Source: Agrobacterium tumefaciens (GTDB taxonomy: Bacteria > Pseudomonadota > Alphaproteobacteria > Rhizobiales > Rhizobiaceae). Taken from it: a stretch of 64,000 bases of DNA. The notes beneath the pieces are model-generated. The model did no database searches. It was not told the DNA's origin and was given only the letters and a program-made list of their open reading frames with translations. The position numbers and the translations under genes are program-made. The stretch is taken from NCBI RefSeq assembly GCF_000834635.1, contig NZ_JXQV01000004.1, forward strand, positions 264,371 to 328,370. Reading direction: 5' to 3'. Shown here in pieces: positions 45,851 through 56,902 of this stretch. How positions within the stretch are numbered: the stretch's first letter is position 1; the number at the start of each line of letters is the position of its first letter.

Positions 45851-46519
45851 TTACTTGATGCCGACGGTCTTGCAGATTTCTGCACGGACGTCATCTAGCC
45901 CGGAAGTTTTCTCCGAAGATGTCGCCAGAACTTCCGGATAAGCCGCTGGACGCTTGCGGATCTTTTCCAGCGTCTCATTGATAAGGCGCGGAACGGCCAC
46001 ATCCTTGATCTTGTCGGTCTTGGTCAACACGATCTGGTAGGAGATCGCGGCCTTGTCGAGGATTTTCAGAACGTCCTCGTCATTGGCCTTGATGCCATGG
46101 CGCGAGTCGATCAGCAGGTAAACGCGCTTCAATGTGGCGCGTCCACGCAGATAATCGAATACCAGCTTCGTCCAGGCATCCACATGGTCCTTGGGAGCCT
46201 GCGCATAGCCGTAGCCCGGCATATCGACCAGCGCCATGGGCGGAAGATCGCCAGGCTCACCGGAAAAGCCTTCAGGAACGAAGTAGTTGAGTTCCTGCGT
46301 GCGGCCCGGCGTGTTGGACGTGCGCGCCAGCCCCTTATGGCCGACGAGCGCATTGATGAGCGAAGACTTGCCAACGTTGGAGCGTCCGGCAAAGGCGATT
46401 TCAGGCGGACCTTCGGGCGGCAGGAACTTCATGGCGGGAACGCCACGAATGAAAATCCAGGGCCGTCCGAAGAGCGGCTTTTCCGTTGCCGGTTGGCCGC
46501 CTTTGATTTCGCTGGTCAT
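45851..46519 (-). CDS. engB: Ribosome-biogenesis GTPase YihA/EngB
   Basis: 222 residues. GTPase motifs in order: [14 protein letters not shown] (G1), TPGRTQ (G2), [11 protein letters not shown] (G3), and VLTKTDKI (G4). EngB is an essential factor for large-subunit assembly. Its ATG overlaps the yidC stop by four bases, so translation is coupled. A strong terminator follows. Confidence 0.97.
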   Translation of the reverse strand: MTSEIKGGQPATEKPLFGRPWIFIRGVPAMKFLPPEGPPEIAFAGRSNVGKSSLINALVGHKGLARTSNTPGRTQELNYFVPEGFSGEPGDLPPMALVDMPGYGYAQAPKDHVDAWTKLVFDYLRGRATLKRVYLLIDSRHGIKANDEDVLKILDKAAISYQIVLTKTDKIKDVAVPRLINETLEKIRKRPAAYPEVLATSSEKTSGLDDVRAEICKTVGIK

Positions 46520-48321
46520 TTGGTTTCCACCGGCTTTCGTTTGAACAGGCTCTTGAGGTTGTCAAACAGCTCAATCTTGGCGCCGTGGCGCTTCATGATG
46601 AGGGCCTGCTGGGAAATGGAGAGCGTGTTGTTCCATGCCCAGTAGATGACGAGACCGGCAGGGAACGACGCCAGCATGAAGGTGAAGATCAGCGGCATCC
46701 AGGTGAAGATCATCGCCTGTGTCGGATCTGGAGGCGTCGGATTCATACGCATCTGCATGAACATGGTGATGCCCATAATGATTGGCCAGACGCCGATCAT
46801 GAGGAAGTGCGGAACATCGTAAGGCAGGAGGCCGAACAAGTTGAACAGCGAGGTCGGATCTGGCGCAGAAAGGTCATGAATCCAGCCGAAGAACGGCGCA
46901 TGCCGCATTTCGATGGTCACGTAAATGACCTTGTAGAGTGCGAAGAAGACCGGGATCTGCAACAGCATCGGCCAGCAACCGGCCACCGGGTTGATCTTCT
47001 CTTCCTTGTAGAGCGCCATCATCGCCTGCTGCATGGCCATGCGGTCATCGCCATGCTTGGCTTTGAGCTCTTCCATCTTCGGCTGCATGCGCTTCATGTT
47101 GGCCATGGACGCGTACTGCTTGCTGGCCAGCGGGAAGAACAGAAGCTTCACGACGATGGTGGTCATGAGAATGGCGACGCCGAAGTTGCCAAAGTAACGG
47201 AAGAAGAAATCCATCAGTTTGAACATCGGCTTGGTGATGAAGTAGAACCAGCCCCAGTCGATCAGGCGGTCGAACTTCGGAATGCTGTACTGTGTCTCAT
47301 AGCGGTCAACCAGCGGAACTTCCTTGGCGCCTGCAAAGACGAGGTTCTTCAGTTCAATGGACTGACCCGGTGCCACAGTCATGGCATCGCTGCGATAGTC
47401 GGCCTGGTAACGCGGCTGACCGTCTGTGAAGTGCGAGTAGCGCGTTTCAACCGCAACATTCTGCGGAGGAACGATGGCTGCCGCCCAGTACTTATCGGTG
47501 ATGCCAAGCCAGCCGCCCATAGCCTTTGGCAGCGTAACCGGCTTTTCCTCGATGTTCTTGTAGGTGTCTTCCGTCAGGCCCGCTTCCGTGCCAGCCACGC
47601 CCAGGAAGCCTTCGTGAATGACGAAGACAGCAGGCGTTGTCGGCTTGTTGTTGCGCGTGATGCGGCCATATGTCGAGAAGGACACCGGCGCCTGGCCGGG
47701 GTTCTCGATCTTGTCCGTGACGGTGATCATGTAGTGATCGTCAATCGCGAGCGTGCGCGTAAAGACAACGCCGACATCATTGGTAAAGGTCAGCGTAACA
47801 GGCGTCGTCTCGGTCAGCTTTGCGCCCTGAGGTGCAGTCCAGACCGTGGAAGGGCCGGGAGCGGAACCTGCGGTGGCTTCGCCCGCGATATAACCAAGCT
47901 CTGTGAAATAGCCGTCACGGGTGTCGGACGGAGAAAACAGCGTGATCAGCGGGCTCGAGTCATCCACGGTCTCATGGTATTCCTTGAGGCGGATATCGTC
48001 CAGACGCGCGCCAGTGAGGCTGATGGAGCCCTGAACGGCGTTGGTGTCGATTTCGACGCGCTGCGATTTCGTCAGCGATTCCTCGCGAGAAACCGTGGCT
48101 GCCTGCTGGCCGGTTGCGCCGGGCAATGTGCCTGCTGGAGCGGCGGCCGTGCCGGGTGCTGCATTGGTCGTTGTTGTCTGCTGCGTGGCCTGCTGCGCCT
48201 GTCGAGCCTCTTCGGCGCGGCGCTGCTGCTCTATGCGCGGGTTCATGTAGAGGAACTGCCAGGCAAGCACGATGACAACCGAAAGGCCTATCGCGATAAA
48301 GTAGTTGCGGTTTTTTTCCAT
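46516..48321 (-). CDS. yidC: Membrane protein insertase YidC
   Basis: 601 residues. An N-terminal membrane anchor ([21 protein letters not shown]) leads to a large periplasmic domain (about 60-340) and then the conserved five-helix insertase region, including [27 protein letters not shown] and a basic C-terminus ([10 protein letters not shown]). It inserts and folds inner-membrane proteins with or without SecYEG. The second of two tandem ATGs (48321) has better spacing from AGGA. It overlaps the rnpA stop. Confidence 0.96.
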   Translation of the reverse strand: MEKNRNYFIAIGLSVVIVLAWQFLYMNPRIEQQRRAEEARQAQQATQQTTTTNAAPGTAAAPAGTLPGATGQQAATVSREESLTKSQRVEIDTNAVQGSISLTGARLDDIRLKEYHETVDDSSPLITLFSPSDTRDGYFTELGYIAGEATAGSAPGPSTVWTAPQGAKLTETTPVTLTFTNDVGVVFTRTLAIDDHYMITVTDKIENPGQAPVSFSTYGRITRNNKPTTPAVFVIHEGFLGVAGTEAGLTEDTYKNIEEKPVTLPKAMGGWLGITDKYWAAAIVPPQNVAVETRYSHFTDGQPRYQADYRSDAMTVAPGQSIELKNLVFAGAKEVPLVDRYETQYSIPKFDRLIDWGWFYFITKPMFKLMDFFFRYFGNFGVAILMTTIVVKLLFFPLASKQYASMANMKRMQPKMEELKAKHGDDRMAMQQAMMALYKEEKINPVAGCWPMLLQIPVFFALYKVIYVTIEMRHAPFFGWIHDLSAPDPTSLFNLFGLLPYDVPHFLMIGVWPIIMGITMFMQMRMNPTPPDPTQAMIFTWMPLIFTFMLASFPAGLVIYWAWNNTLSISQQALIMKRHGAKIELFDNLKSLFKRKPVETK

Positions 48322-48704
48322 CATTCTTTCCTGGAGCGGGTCTCCCGGGGGCGTCCGGATTTCGCTCGTCCTTCGATCCGCTCTGTGAGCAAGTGTTCCA
48401 GTACGGCGAATTCGGTTTTCAGTACGTCCCTTCGGGCGACAATCACATAGTCATGTCCGGGTTTCATTGCAAACCCTGCGGAGTGCCTGACGGCTTCTCT
48501 CAAGCGGCGGCGCATACGGTTGCGCTCAACCGCATTGCCTTGGCGTTTTGTGACCGTAAAACCGACCCTGGGCTCGGTTTCCGGCTGTTTGCGATCCAGC
48601 ACTTCCAGAAGAAATGTGCTGCCTCGCCTCTTTTCCCCTGCCTGAACAGCAAGAAACTCCGGTCGGTTTTTCAACCGACCGGGTATTTTTTTCTCATGCG
48701 TCAT
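48321..48704 (-). CDS. rnpA: Ribonuclease P protein component
   Basis: 127 residues. [28 protein letters not shown] is the highly conserved RNR-motif RNA-binding segment of RnpA, and [21 protein letters not shown] follows. It joins the RNase P RNA to mature tRNA 5' ends. The last codons overlap the yidC start. The RNA partner rnpB was not found in the window. Confidence 0.96.
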   Translation of the reverse strand: MTHEKKIPGRLKNRPEFLAVQAGEKRRGSTFLLEVLDRKQPETEPRVGFTVTKRQGNAVERNRMRRRLREAVRHSAGFAMKPGHDYVIVARRDVLKTEFAVLEHLLTERIEGRAKSGRPRETRSRKE

Positions 48705-48735
48705 GTGCCACGACTTTCATCGGGCTGTGGCCGGT

Positions 48736-48873
48736 TTAGGCCGAGAGACGGGCGCGGCCGCGTGTGCGGCGAGCGGCCAGAACCTTGCGACCGCCGGCAG
48801 TTGCCATGCGGGAACGGAAACCATGACGACGCTTGCGAACAAGCTTGGATGGCTGGAAAGTACGCTTAGACAT
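48736..48873 (-). CDS. rpmH: 50S ribosomal protein L34
   Basis: 45 residues by translation of the minus strand from the ATG at 48873: [20 protein letters not shown], then [20 protein letters not shown] and ARLSA. This is an unmistakable L34, very basic, with the KRRHGFR core. It starts the rpmH-rnpA-yidC-engB operon; 31 bases separate it from rnpA. Confidence 0.97.
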   Translation of the reverse strand: MSKRTFQPSKLVRKRRHGFRSRMATAGGRKVLAARRTRGRARLSA

Positions 48874-49238
48874 TTATTTAATACCGCGGGGTGCGGCCCT
48901 TCTTGACTTTGCCCCTTATGGGACAAGAGCGTTTCGTTTTTCGCCCGGGAATGATTGCACAAGCGGCAAACGCCCAGACGTGCGGGCTTATAAGGGCTTA
49001 AGCGCCATAAAGTCAATTGCTGAACGGCATCCTTCCCGGAGCGTGTAGGGCGTCAGGAAAGGAGCCAGCGTCGCTTGTTTGGGTGCGGTCGTTACCAACG
49101 GCAACCTATGGGTGATTTCGCGTATAGTATTGGAAATCCTTTTTTAATGGAAACTGATTAAACGTTGTCATGCTGAACTATCTTCGCGGGGGCGTTTCTT
49201 GGCTTTTTGGGGGGTGGGGTCTGAAAAGGGAGTAGAAA
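48874..49238. other. Divergent promoter region between rpmH and the chemoreceptor
   Basis: About 365 bases without a gene. It must hold the promoters of the rpmH operon (minus) and of the chemoreceptor (plus), but I cannot place a convincing -10/-35 pair. Beyond the G-run (GGGGGGTGGGG) near 49210 and AAAGGGAG before the chemoreceptor GTG, I see no structured element. Confidence 0.6.
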
Positions 49239-51266
49239 GTGAAAATACGCGGTAAGATCAATCTTCTGGTCGGGCTGTTAAGCCTTGTTGCTTGCACCAT
49301 CGGCGGCCTGGCGATTTATGCAGTTAGAGAATATCACACGCAGACAATCGCATTGGATGCTGTTGCTGACCGCGCACTTCATGGTGAGAAATTGAACCGT
49401 CTGGTCACAGCGGTTGTTATGGAATCTCGCGGCGTCTATGGCGCCAAGGACATTGCCGCCGCTTCAAAATTTGCCGATGGCATCGTGAAAAATCTTGATG
49501 ATATGAGCAAATTGCTCGACGCCTGGAAGCCACAGGTGCCCGCAGAGCAGGCCGCACAATTCGCCAACCTCGAAAAACGCTTTGCCGAATTCCGCACCTT
49601 CCGCACGGAAACGGCGCGACTTGGCCGCGAAGTCAGCCCGCAGGATGCCAATACCCAGGGCAACAATGAAGCGAACCGCGAAAACCGCAAGGCCTACCAG
49701 GCCGAGATCGACGCCGTGGTCAAGGATGACCTCAAGTCTCTGGATGCCGTCAAGGCTGAGATCGAGGCCTTCAGCCAGTTCATCTTCCTCGTCGTTGCCT
49801 TTGTAACGGTGGCCGGAGTAGCGGCTGGCGCTGCCTTCGGTGTTTATATTGCATCCAAGGAACTCAGCGGCCCTATTCTCAAAGTATCCAATGTGATGAA
49901 CGCCGTTGCCGAAGGCGATCTGAACACGGCAGTGCCTTATCTCGACCGCAAGGATGAGATTGGCGAAATGGCGGCTGCCGTTGAAGTGTTCAAGCGCAAC
50001 GGGCAAGAAGCGCGCCGCAAGTCTACGCAGGAAATGTCCATGCGCGCCAATAGCGACGAGTTGCAGGCCAGCATGGCTGATATCGTCAGCGCCGCAGCGG
50101 CTGGAGACTTCACGTCGCGTATCAACAAGGACTATGGCGACGAAGCCCTCAACCGCTTTGCGCAGAACATCAATGCGCTGATGGAGAGCGTCGATCGCGG
50201 CGTGACGGAAACCGGCCGCGTTATCGAAAGCCTGGCCAATGGCGACCTGACCCAGACCATGAACGGCAACTTCCATGGCGTGTTTGCGAAGCTCCAGGCC
50301 AATGTCAACGAGACATTTGACAAGCTGAAGGACACGATGTCCGAAGTTCGCGGCAGCACGGGCAGCATCAACGGCAATGCCAATGAATTGCGCTCTGCCG
50401 CCAATGATCTATCCAAGCGCACCGAGCAGCAGGCTGCAGCTCTGGAGGAAACCTCCGCCGCGCTGGACCAGATTACCGCCGTGGTTCGCAACTCCACCGA
50501 CCGCGCGCAGGAGGCCAGCTCCATGGTCACCGAGACCAAGGAAAAGACAGCGCAGTCTGCCAAGGTTGTGGGTGAAGCGGTGTCTGCCATGGGACGCATC
50601 GAGCAGGCGTCGAAAGAAATCAGCCAGATCATCAATGTCATCGATGAGATTGCTTTCCAGACCAACCTTCTGGCCCTGAATGCCGGTGTTGAAGCCGCGC
50701 GTGCAGGCGAAGCCGGCAAGGGCTTTGCGGTTGTGGCGCAGGAAGTGCGTGAGCTTGCTCAGCGTTCTGCCAACGCAGCGAAAGACATCAAGGCTCTGAT
50801 TACGAAGTCTGGCGAGGAAGTGGGCAAGGGCGTGACGCTTGTTCAGCGCACGGGCGAAGTGCTCAGCGAAATCGAGACCCGCGTTCTCAGCATCAACGAC
50901 CACATCCACTCCATCGCGGCTTCTGCGAAAGAGCAGTCGACTGGCCTCAACGAAGTTAACCTTGCCATCAACCAGATGGATCAGGTTACGCAGCGCAATG
51001 CTGCAATGGTGGAAGAAACCTCTGCTGCCACCCATAAGCTCAGCAGCGAGGCGGAAAGCCTTGTGTCGCTGGTCGGACGGTTCCGCCTGGGTGACGAGGG
51101 TGGCCAGATGGCGTCCTACTCGGCTCAACCATCCCGCCCAGCGGCGGCCACGCCACGCTCTGCACCGGTTGCATCGCCCGTTCGCAAGATGATGGGCAAT
51201 GTTGCCCGCGCCTTCAGCGGCAATACGGCGGTGGCGCAATCCCGCGACGAATGGCAGGAATTCTAA
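49239..51266 (+). CDS. Methyl-accepting chemotaxis protein with CheR-docking tail
   Basis: 675 residues. A short cytoplasmic start, TM1 (about 8-29), a periplasmic sensor domain of about 150 residues (30-180), TM2 (181-206), HAMP (about 205-258), then the signalling coiled coil whose tip is [32 protein letters not shown]. The last five residues, EWQEF, fit the xWxxF pentapeptide that docks CheR/CheB in high-abundance receptors. It starts at GTG with AAAGGGAG upstream. Ligand unknown. Confidence 0.96.
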   Translation: MKIRGKINLLVGLLSLVACTIGGLAIYAVREYHTQTIALDAVADRALHGEKLNRLVTAVVMESRGVYGAKDIAAASKFADGIVKNLDDMSKLLDAWKPQVPAEQAAQFANLEKRFAEFRTFRTETARLGREVSPQDANTQGNNEANRENRKAYQAEIDAVVKDDLKSLDAVKAEIEAFSQFIFLVVAFVTVAGVAAGAAFGVYIASKELSGPILKVSNVMNAVAEGDLNTAVPYLDRKDEIGEMAAAVEVFKRNGQEARRKSTQEMSMRANSDELQASMADIVSAAAAGDFTSRINKDYGDEALNRFAQNINALMESVDRGVTETGRVIESLANGDLTQTMNGNFHGVFAKLQANVNETFDKLKDTMSEVRGSTGSINGNANELRSAANDLSKRTEQQAAALEETSAALDQITAVVRNSTDRAQEASSMVTETKEKTAQSAKVVGEAVSAMGRIEQASKEISQIINVIDEIAFQTNLLALNAGVEAARAGEAGKGFAVVAQEVRELAQRSANAAKDIKALITKSGEEVGKGVTLVQRTGEVLSEIETRVLSINDHIHSIAASAKEQSTGLNEVNLAINQMDQVTQRNAAMVEETSAATHKLSSEAESLVSLVGRFRLGDEGGQMASYSAQPSRPAAATPRSAPVASPVRKMMGNVARAFSGNTAVAQSRDEWQEF

Positions 51267-51293
51267 GAGCGGCGACCAACTCCGTAAAATTGA

Positions 51294-51321
51294 AAAACCC
51301 GCCGGGCAACCGGCGGGTTTT
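51294..51321. terminator. Bidirectional terminator between chemoreceptor and symporter
   Basis: AAAACCCGCCGG (51294-51305) and CCGGCGGGTTTT (51310-51321) form a perfect 12-bp stem with loop GCAA, between the two convergent stops. Confidence 0.93.
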
Positions 51322-51336
51322 GTGTTTGAAGGCTCG

Positions 51337-52683
51337 TTACGCTGCGGCTTGCGCAGGGTCCAGACCGTCAATGCCGTCCTGACGGTCATAGGCTGCCTGA
51401 TCCAGAATGCCCTGACGCTTTGCCACAATGGTGGGGATCAACGCCTGACCCGCAACATTAACGGCGGTGCGTCCCATATCAAGGATCGGATCGACCGCCA
51501 GTAGAAGGCCAACGCCCTGCAAAGGCAGACCGAGCGTGGAGAGTGTCAGCGTCAGCATGACTGTGGCGCCAGTCAGCCCCGCTGTTGCTGCCGATCCCAG
51601 CACGGAGACAAAGGCGATCAGAACATATTCCTGAATGCCAAGTGGGACGCCGTAGAACTGGGCGACGAAGATTGCCGAGATCGCCGGATAGATCGCAGCA
51701 CATCCATCCATCTTGGTGGTTGCGCCCAGCGGCACGGCAAAGGCTGCATATTCACGCGGCACGCCGAGATTGCGCTCGGTGACCTGCTCGGTCACCGGCA
51801 GCGTGCCGATGGATGAGCGGGACACGAAGGCGAGCTGGATAGCTGGCCATGCGCCTGCAAAGAACCGTACCGGGTTTAGGCCATTCAGGGTGAGGATCAC
51901 CGGGTAGACCACGAACAGCACAAGCGCGAGGCCGATATAGATGGCCGCCGAATACCAGCCAAGCGAGGCGAGAGCCTCCCAGCCATACACCGCAACCGCA
52001 TTGCCCAGCAGACCGATGGTGCCGATGGGTGTGAGGCGAATGACCCACCACAGAATCTTGCGGGTAATGGCCAGAAGCGAGCGGTTGAAGGCGAGAAACG
52101 GCTCTGCCTTTTCACCCACCTGCAAGGCAGCGATACCGACCGCGATCGAAATCACCAGAATTTGCAGGACGTTGAAGTTGAGTGCGGTGGTGGCGCCGCC
52201 CTGTGTAATCTTGGTGGATGCCTGAAGACCGAGTAAGTTGGCGGGGATCAGACCTTTAAGGAAATCAAGCCATGAACCTGTGCTGGATGGAACCGCAGCA
52301 GCGGTGACCGCAACACCAGAATTGATGCCGGGCTGGATGACGAGACCCAGCGTGATTCCGATCAGAACCGCAATCAGCGCCGTGATCGCAAACCACAACA
52401 GCGTTTGCCAGACGAGTCGGGCTGCATTGTTCAGCTCACGCAAATTGGCAATGGAGGCGACAATCGCCGTGAAGATCAAAAGCGGCACCAAGGCCCGCAA
52501 AAGCTGCACGAAAATCGTTCCGATGGTAGCCAGCGTCTGCACCAGCCAGTTCGGCCCTGCCTCGGTCGCACCCGTCTGGCGGGCAATATAACCCAGCACC
52601 AGACCGACGACCATGGCGGCAAAAACCTGAAAGCCAAAAGACGTATAAAACGGCCTTTGAGCCGTTGAGGAAGAAGAAGACAT
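51337..52683 (-). CDS. DAACS-family dicarboxylate/amino acid:cation symporter
   Basis: 448 residues with eight membrane helices and two re-entrant loops. Family signatures include AFVSRSSIGTLPVTEQV (serine-rich hairpin 1 equivalent), FAVPLGATTKMDGCAAIYPAISAIF and the C-terminal DPILDMGRTAVNVAGQA, typical of GltP/DctA/SstT transporters. It probably takes up glutamate, aspartate, Ser/Thr or dicarboxylates with Na+ or H+. No sensor genes adjoin. Ends in the shared terminator. Confidence 0.93.
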   Translation of the reverse strand: MSSSSSTAQRPFYTSFGFQVFAAMVVGLVLGYIARQTGATEAGPNWLVQTLATIGTIFVQLLRALVPLLIFTAIVASIANLRELNNAARLVWQTLLWFAITALIAVLIGITLGLVIQPGINSGVAVTAAAVPSSTGSWLDFLKGLIPANLLGLQASTKITQGGATTALNFNVLQILVISIAVGIAALQVGEKAEPFLAFNRSLLAITRKILWWVIRLTPIGTIGLLGNAVAVYGWEALASLGWYSAAIYIGLALVLFVVYPVILTLNGLNPVRFFAGAWPAIQLAFVSRSSIGTLPVTEQVTERNLGVPREYAAFAVPLGATTKMDGCAAIYPAISAIFVAQFYGVPLGIQEYVLIAFVSVLGSAATAGLTGATVMLTLTLSTLGLPLQGVGLLLAVDPILDMGRTAVNVAGQALIPTIVAKRQGILDQAAYDRQDGIDGLDPAQAAA

Positions 52684-52937
52684 ATTGAAATTCCGTAATA
52701 GCGCGACGACCGCAGCAGCGGCTTAACGCACGAGGGGGAAGGATGATCCCATTTTCTGCGTATTTGGCGCGATATCAACAAATGAGATTGCGTGGGAAGC
52801 TACTTCTTTAGTTTTCCATGCCCTTGGCTGAATATTAGGATATCAAAATTATTCATCGGAGACATAATCAGCTCTGGATGGATTGTGAATGTCCGAGCCA
52901 ATAGGCTGAGGTGGAGTCAAATCAGCGGGAGGTTCAC

Positions 52938-53573
52938 GTGGTTCTTCTCGACGCGAAGGCCGTTTATCCAATAACACTGCCAGACGGAACTGTGTTTAAA
53001 GAGACGGTCCATCTCAACAACGTCATCGACCATCCGCGCATGGAAATCGGTGATTTCAGCTATTACACGCATTCTGGCAAGCTTGAAGACACCGCAGCTA
53101 TCCTCGCGCCTTTTCTTGGTCACGGGGTTCGCGAAAAGCTTGTCATCGGTAAATTCGCCCAGATTGCCAGAGGCAGCTATTTCATCACCAGCTCTGCCAA
53201 CCATCCCATGACGGGGTTCACGACCTACCCATTCCGCATCTTCAAGCCAGAGACATTCGGCTACAAGGATTTGCCCGTCAAGGACACGATTGTCGACCAC
53301 GATGTGTGGATTGGCCAGAACGCCGCCATCATGCCGGGGGTCCACATCGGCAGCGGCGCGATCATTGCCGCGGCATCAGTGGTCACGCGTAACGTGCCGC
53401 CCTATGCGGTTGTCGGTGGTAATCCCGCACGCATTATTCGCATGAGATATTCGCAGGACGTGATCGAAGAGCTTCTACGCCTTGCCTGGTGGGACTGGCA
53501 TCTCGACAAGATCGAAGCCAATCTCGAGGCGTTGACCAGCGGGGACATAGCCAAACTGAAGAGCAGTTCTTAG
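52938..53573 (+). CDS. CatB-like left-handed beta-helix O-acetyltransferase
   Basis: 211 residues. Hexapeptide-repeat strands such as IDHPRMEIGDFSYYTHSGKLED, HDVWIGQNAAIMPGVHIGSGAIIAAASVVTRNVPPYAVVGGNPARII and the NHP loop ITSSANHPMTGFTTYPF match xenobiotic (streptogramin/chloramphenicol) acetyltransferases of the Vat/CatB type. The helical tail LLRLAWWDWHLDKIEANLEAL is characteristic. GTG at 52938 is chosen because GGGAGG stands five bases upstream; an earlier GTG (52911) has none. Natural substrate unknown. Confidence 0.88.
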   Translation: MVLLDAKAVYPITLPDGTVFKETVHLNNVIDHPRMEIGDFSYYTHSGKLEDTAAILAPFLGHGVREKLVIGKFAQIARGSYFITSSANHPMTGFTTYPFRIFKPETFGYKDLPVKDTIVDHDVWIGQNAAIMPGVHIGSGAIIAAASVVTRNVPPYAVVGGNPARIIRMRYSQDVIEELLRLAWWDWHLDKIEANLEALTSGDIAKLKSSS

Positions 53574-53622
53574 ATTGCTTCTGTCATTCACCCGCGAAGG
53601 GCCGAGGGGTGGCCCGCAGACG

Positions 53623-53883
53623 CTACCAGCGGCGCTGGCCGTCATCCGACCTTCCGCCATCATGCCACTGGTCATAATAGCGCATGGCTGTATCTTGCGC
53701 GGTGCCCAGCACTGCCGGGTTTTGCCAGACCATCATGCCGCCGATGACGACGGCGGCGAGAAGCGCAACTCCGATCAGTTTGCGCACCAAGAACATCACC
53801 AGCCAGATGGCGATGACCGCAAAAACGGCCATGATCAGCATGGAGCCGACGTCTTCAGGGATATAGGCCTCGAGGATTTCCAT
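53623..53883 (-). CDS. Small membrane protein of unknown function
   Basis: 86 residues: an acidic start (MEILEAYIPEDVGS), two membrane helices (MLIMAVFAVIAIWLVMFLV and GVALLAAVVIGGMMVW) split by RKLI, and a soluble tail with charged residues (YYDQWHDGGRSDDGQRRW). Not recognised. Both hydrophobic segments and the coding style argue for a real gene. Confidence 0.65.
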   Translation of the reverse strand: MEILEAYIPEDVGSMLIMAVFAVIAIWLVMFLVRKLIGVALLAAVVIGGMMVWQNPAVLGTAQDTAMRYYDQWHDGGRSDDGQRRW

Positions 53884-53962
53884 CGTCGCTTATAGAGGGA
53901 GTGTTTTGGCCGAAGAAAGGCAGAGCGGAAAAACGCTGGTCCAAAACCGGCGAAACATCTCC

Positions 53963-54889
53963 TTAAAGCCCGATTTCCTCAGCCCAAGGCGGGTTGGCGC
54001 CTGCGCGTGATACCGTCACAGCAGCAGCCTTTGCGCCGAGTGCGAGTGCCTTGGTGATCTGGTCTTCCGTCAAGGAGGCCACTTGTGGCTTGGTGAGCAG
54101 GCCCTGGAGTTTCAGCGAGGCGAGGATGCCTGCGTCGAAGGTGTCGCCAGCGCCGACGGTGTCGACGACCTCGACGCGCTCGCTTGGCACTTCCACGCGA
54201 AGGTTCGATGTGTAACCAACCGCGCCTTCTGCGCCGCGCGTGACGACGACAAGCTTGGCGCCGTGGTGCAGCCAGTGGCGGGCCAGCGTGTCTTCATCGC
54301 CTTCCAGTCCGAACCATGCCAGATCCTCATCCGAGAATTTGACGATGTCAGACTTGGCGGCCATGCGGTTGATGCGGTCGAGGTGTTTCTGCTTGTCCTT
54401 GATGAAGCCGGGGCGGATATTGGGGTCGAGCGAGATGACGCGCTTTTCGTGTTCGCGCATCAAAAGCGCCTCATAGGTGCCGCCGCAGGGCTCTGGAATG
54501 AGGCTGATGGCGCCGAAATGCATGGCTTCGCAATCGGGTCCGATATGGGGCAGATCGCTTTCAGACAGCATCCGCAGCGCCGTGCCTTCGTCGTAAAAGG
54601 CGTATGTCGCATGGCCATCCACCAGCTTGACGAAAGCGATGGTGGAGGGGCGGTTGGAGAAGGCGCAGAGGCTGTAATCCACATTGCTGGCCTTCAGCGT
54701 GTCTTTCAGGATCTCGCCCATCATGTCATCGGCGATGCCGCAGAAGAAGGCGGAGGGAACACCGAGACGACCCAGCGCAATGGCCGTGTTGAAGACCGCA
54801 CCGCCCGCATAGGGGGCAAAACCGGCTTCGCCCTTTGTGGTCTCGCGCGGCAGCATGTCGATCAGGGCTTCACCACAACACAGGATCAT
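53963..54889 (-). CDS. PfkB-family carbohydrate kinase, fructokinase-like
   Basis: 308 residues. MILCCGEALIDMLPRE and GGAVFNTAIALGRLGV form the sugar-binding start, and DTVGAGDTFDAGILASL is the PfkB signature with the catalytic Asp. PNIRP and FSDEDLAWFGLEGDE are common in fructokinases. It probably phosphorylates fructose or a related sugar. It lies 110 bases downstream of pyrE on the same strand, but no operon link is shown. Confidence 0.88.
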   Translation of the reverse strand: MILCCGEALIDMLPRETTKGEAGFAPYAGGAVFNTAIALGRLGVPSAFFCGIADDMMGEILKDTLKASNVDYSLCAFSNRPSTIAFVKLVDGHATYAFYDEGTALRMLSESDLPHIGPDCEAMHFGAISLIPEPCGGTYEALLMREHEKRVISLDPNIRPGFIKDKQKHLDRINRMAAKSDIVKFSDEDLAWFGLEGDEDTLARHWLHHGAKLVVVTRGAEGAVGYTSNLRVEVPSERVEVVDTVGAGDTFDAGILASLKLQGLLTKPQVASLTEDQITKALALGAKAAAVTVSRAGANPPWAEEIGL

Positions 54890-54999
54890 CCGGTTCTCCT
54901 CAAATAAAAAACTAAATCGATTTAAACAACTTCGCCTGAATTGGCCAGATGTCTACCAATCGAAAATTCTATGCCCAACCAAGATCAGGCCAACCAAGA

Positions 55000-55698
55000 T
55001 CAGGATTGCGGCAATTCGCTGACCCCGCCACGGGCGGCAGACCAAGGCAGCGGATTGTCGAGGAAGGCTTCGACTTCCGACAGGGTCTTGTCATCGAACA
55101 GCTTTTCGGAGCGTGCGACGGCCAGAACATCGCGCCATGTGCTGAGGTAATGCAGCTTCACATTGCCGTTGGCAAAGCGTGCCTCGGCTTCCTGGAAGAT
55201 GCCATAGTAGAACAGGGCGATCCCGTGATCGACAATGCCACCGGCGGCGCGGATGGCGTCGATGAAGGTGAACATGGAGCCGCCAGCGGTTGTCAGGTCT
55301 TCGATGACCAGCACGCGCGCGCCCTCAGGCATATGGCCCTCGATCTGCGCATTGCGGCCATGGCCCTTGGGCTTCTTGCGGCAATAGATCATCGGTAGGC
55401 CAAGGCGTTCTGCCAGAAAGGCGGCGAATGGGATGCCTGCGGTTTCGCCACCGGCCACGCAATCGAATGTTTCAAAACCGGCATCGGCCACGATCTTCGC
55501 GGCGGCAAAATCCATGACGGTGGAGCGAATGCGCGGATAGGAAATCAGCTTGCGCATGTCGATATAGACGGGGCTCTTCATGCCCGATGCGAATGTGTAG
55601 GGGCTTTCGGAATTGAAATGAACCGCCTTGATCTCCCACAGCATCTTCGCAACGAGTTCTGCGACAAGAGCGCGATCCGTGAATGTGAATGTGGACAT
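55000..55698 (-). CDS. pyrE: Orotate phosphoribosyltransferase
   Basis: 232 residues. The PRPP-binding motif [15 protein letters not shown] is intact, and [20 protein letters not shown] and [31 protein letters not shown] are PyrE hallmarks. It converts orotate to OMP. It lies downstream of pyrC, separated by a terminator, so partial readthrough or its own promoter is expected. Confidence 0.96.
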   Translation of the reverse strand: MSTFTFTDRALVAELVAKMLWEIKAVHFNSESPYTFASGMKSPVYIDMRKLISYPRIRSTVMDFAAAKIVADAGFETFDCVAGGETAGIPFAAFLAERLGLPMIYCRKKPKGHGRNAQIEGHMPEGARVLVIEDLTTAGGSMFTFIDAIRAAGGIVDHGIALFYYGIFQEAEARFANGNVKLHYLSTWRDVLAVARSEKLFDDKTLSEVEAFLDNPLPWSAARGGVSELPQS

Positions 55699-55735
55699 CG
55701 GGCGTTTCCTCTTTGATCAGGTTCTACATAGAAAA

Positions 55736-55756
55736 ACTGCCGGACGAACCGGCAGT
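55736..55756 (-). terminator. Terminator after pyrC
   Basis: ACTGCCGG (55736-55743) and CCGGCAGT (55749-55756) form a perfect 8-bp stem with a five-base loop; the minus strand continues TTTTC. It lies 13 bases past the pyrC stop and before the pyrE start. Confidence 0.85.
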
Positions 55757-55768
55757 GAATTGAAAAAC

Positions 55769-56806
55769 TTAGGCGACATCCCAATGCAACGGGAACATCG
55801 GGTCAAATACCGTCACAGGGCCAGCGCCTGTCTCGATCTTTTCCGGGAAGCTGACCGGCTCATCGCGCTTGGTGAGCGTGATCGTGTCCTCGTTCGGCGC
55901 AAGGCCGTACCATGCGGGGCCGCTGAGCGAAGTGAAGGCTTCCAGCTTGTCCAGCGCACTGTCCTGCTCGAACACATGGGCAAGGCAGCTCATGGTGTTG
56001 ATGGAGGTGTAGATGCCTGCACAGCCGCAGGCGCATTCCTTCAACGGGTCCACATGCGGAGCGGAATCCGTGCCGAGGAAGAAGCGGTTGTCGCCTGAAG
56101 TCGCGGCAGCGCGCAGCGCGAGACGATGTTCTTCGCGCTTGGCAACCGGCAGGCAGTAATAATGCGGCTTGATACCGCCGACCAGAATGGCGTTGCGGTT
56201 GATGATGAGGTGGTGGGTGGTGATGGTGCCTGCGAGATTGGCCTTGGATGACGTGATGTAATCCACGCCATCTCTGGTCGTCACATGCTCCATCGTCACC
56301 TTCAATTCGGGCAAGCGCTTTCGCAACGGCTCCAGAACCGTGTCGATGAAGACCTTTTCGCGGTCGAAAATATCCACTTCTGGCGTTGTAACCTCGCCGT
56401 GGACGCAAAGCGGCAAACCGATCTTCGCCATGCGCTCCAGCACCGGCATGGCCTTGTCCATATCCCTGACGCCGCCGTGGGAATTGGTGGTGGCACCGGC
56501 GGGGTAAAGCTTGACGGCATGGATGAGGCCACTCGTCTTGCCCTGTTCCACATCGTCGGGGCTGGTGTGTTCCGTCAGATACAGCGTCATCAGCGGCTGG
56601 AAGCGGTCACCTGATGGAATGGCCCTGGTGATGCGCTCCTTATAGGCGATGGCGTCTGCTGTCGTGACAACAGGCGGAACGAGGTTCGGCATGATGATGG
56701 CGCGGGCGAAATGGCGGCTGGTATCGGCAATCACGCCTTCCAGCATTGCACCATCGCGCAAATGCAGGTGCCAGTCATCAGGGCGGCGAAGGGTGATCGA
56801 CTTCAT
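55769..56806 (-). CDS. pyrC: Dihydroorotase (class II, PyrC)
   Basis: 345 residues, typical of type II dihydroorotases. [15 protein letters not shown] has the metal-binding Hx[15 protein letters not shown] the carbamylated Lys region; [14 protein letters not shown] and [13 protein letters not shown] further metal ligands. It closes carbamoyl-aspartate to dihydroorotate. With pyrE directly downstream and pyrF at 24 kb, three pyrimidine genes are in the window. Confidence 0.96.
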   Translation of the reverse strand: MKSITLRRPDDWHLHLRDGAMLEGVIADTSRHFARAIIMPNLVPPVVTTADAIAYKERITRAIPSGDRFQPLMTLYLTEHTSPDDVEQGKTSGLIHAVKLYPAGATTNSHGGVRDMDKAMPVLERMAKIGLPLCVHGEVTTPEVDIFDREKVFIDTVLEPLRKRLPELKVTMEHVTTRDGVDYITSSKANLAGTITTHHLIINRNAILVGGIKPHYYCLPVAKREEHRLALRAAATSGDNRFFLGTDSAPHVDPLKECACGCAGIYTSINTMSCLAHVFEQDSALDKLEAFTSLSGPAWYGLAPNEDTITLTKRDEPVSFPEKIETGAGPVTVFDPMFPLHWDVA

Positions 56807-56902
56807 CGTAAAACCTCTGGATCATGCTGGAATTACGCCCGTTTAGCACCATTCCATGGAAGAAAACAACGTCCAGGACGAGTTTTTCCAACCCGCAACG
56901 GG

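Noticed and set aside
46585..48450. Long open plus-strand frame opposite yidC and rnpA.
   Set aside because: Mirror of the conserved yidC sequence; no family resemblance.
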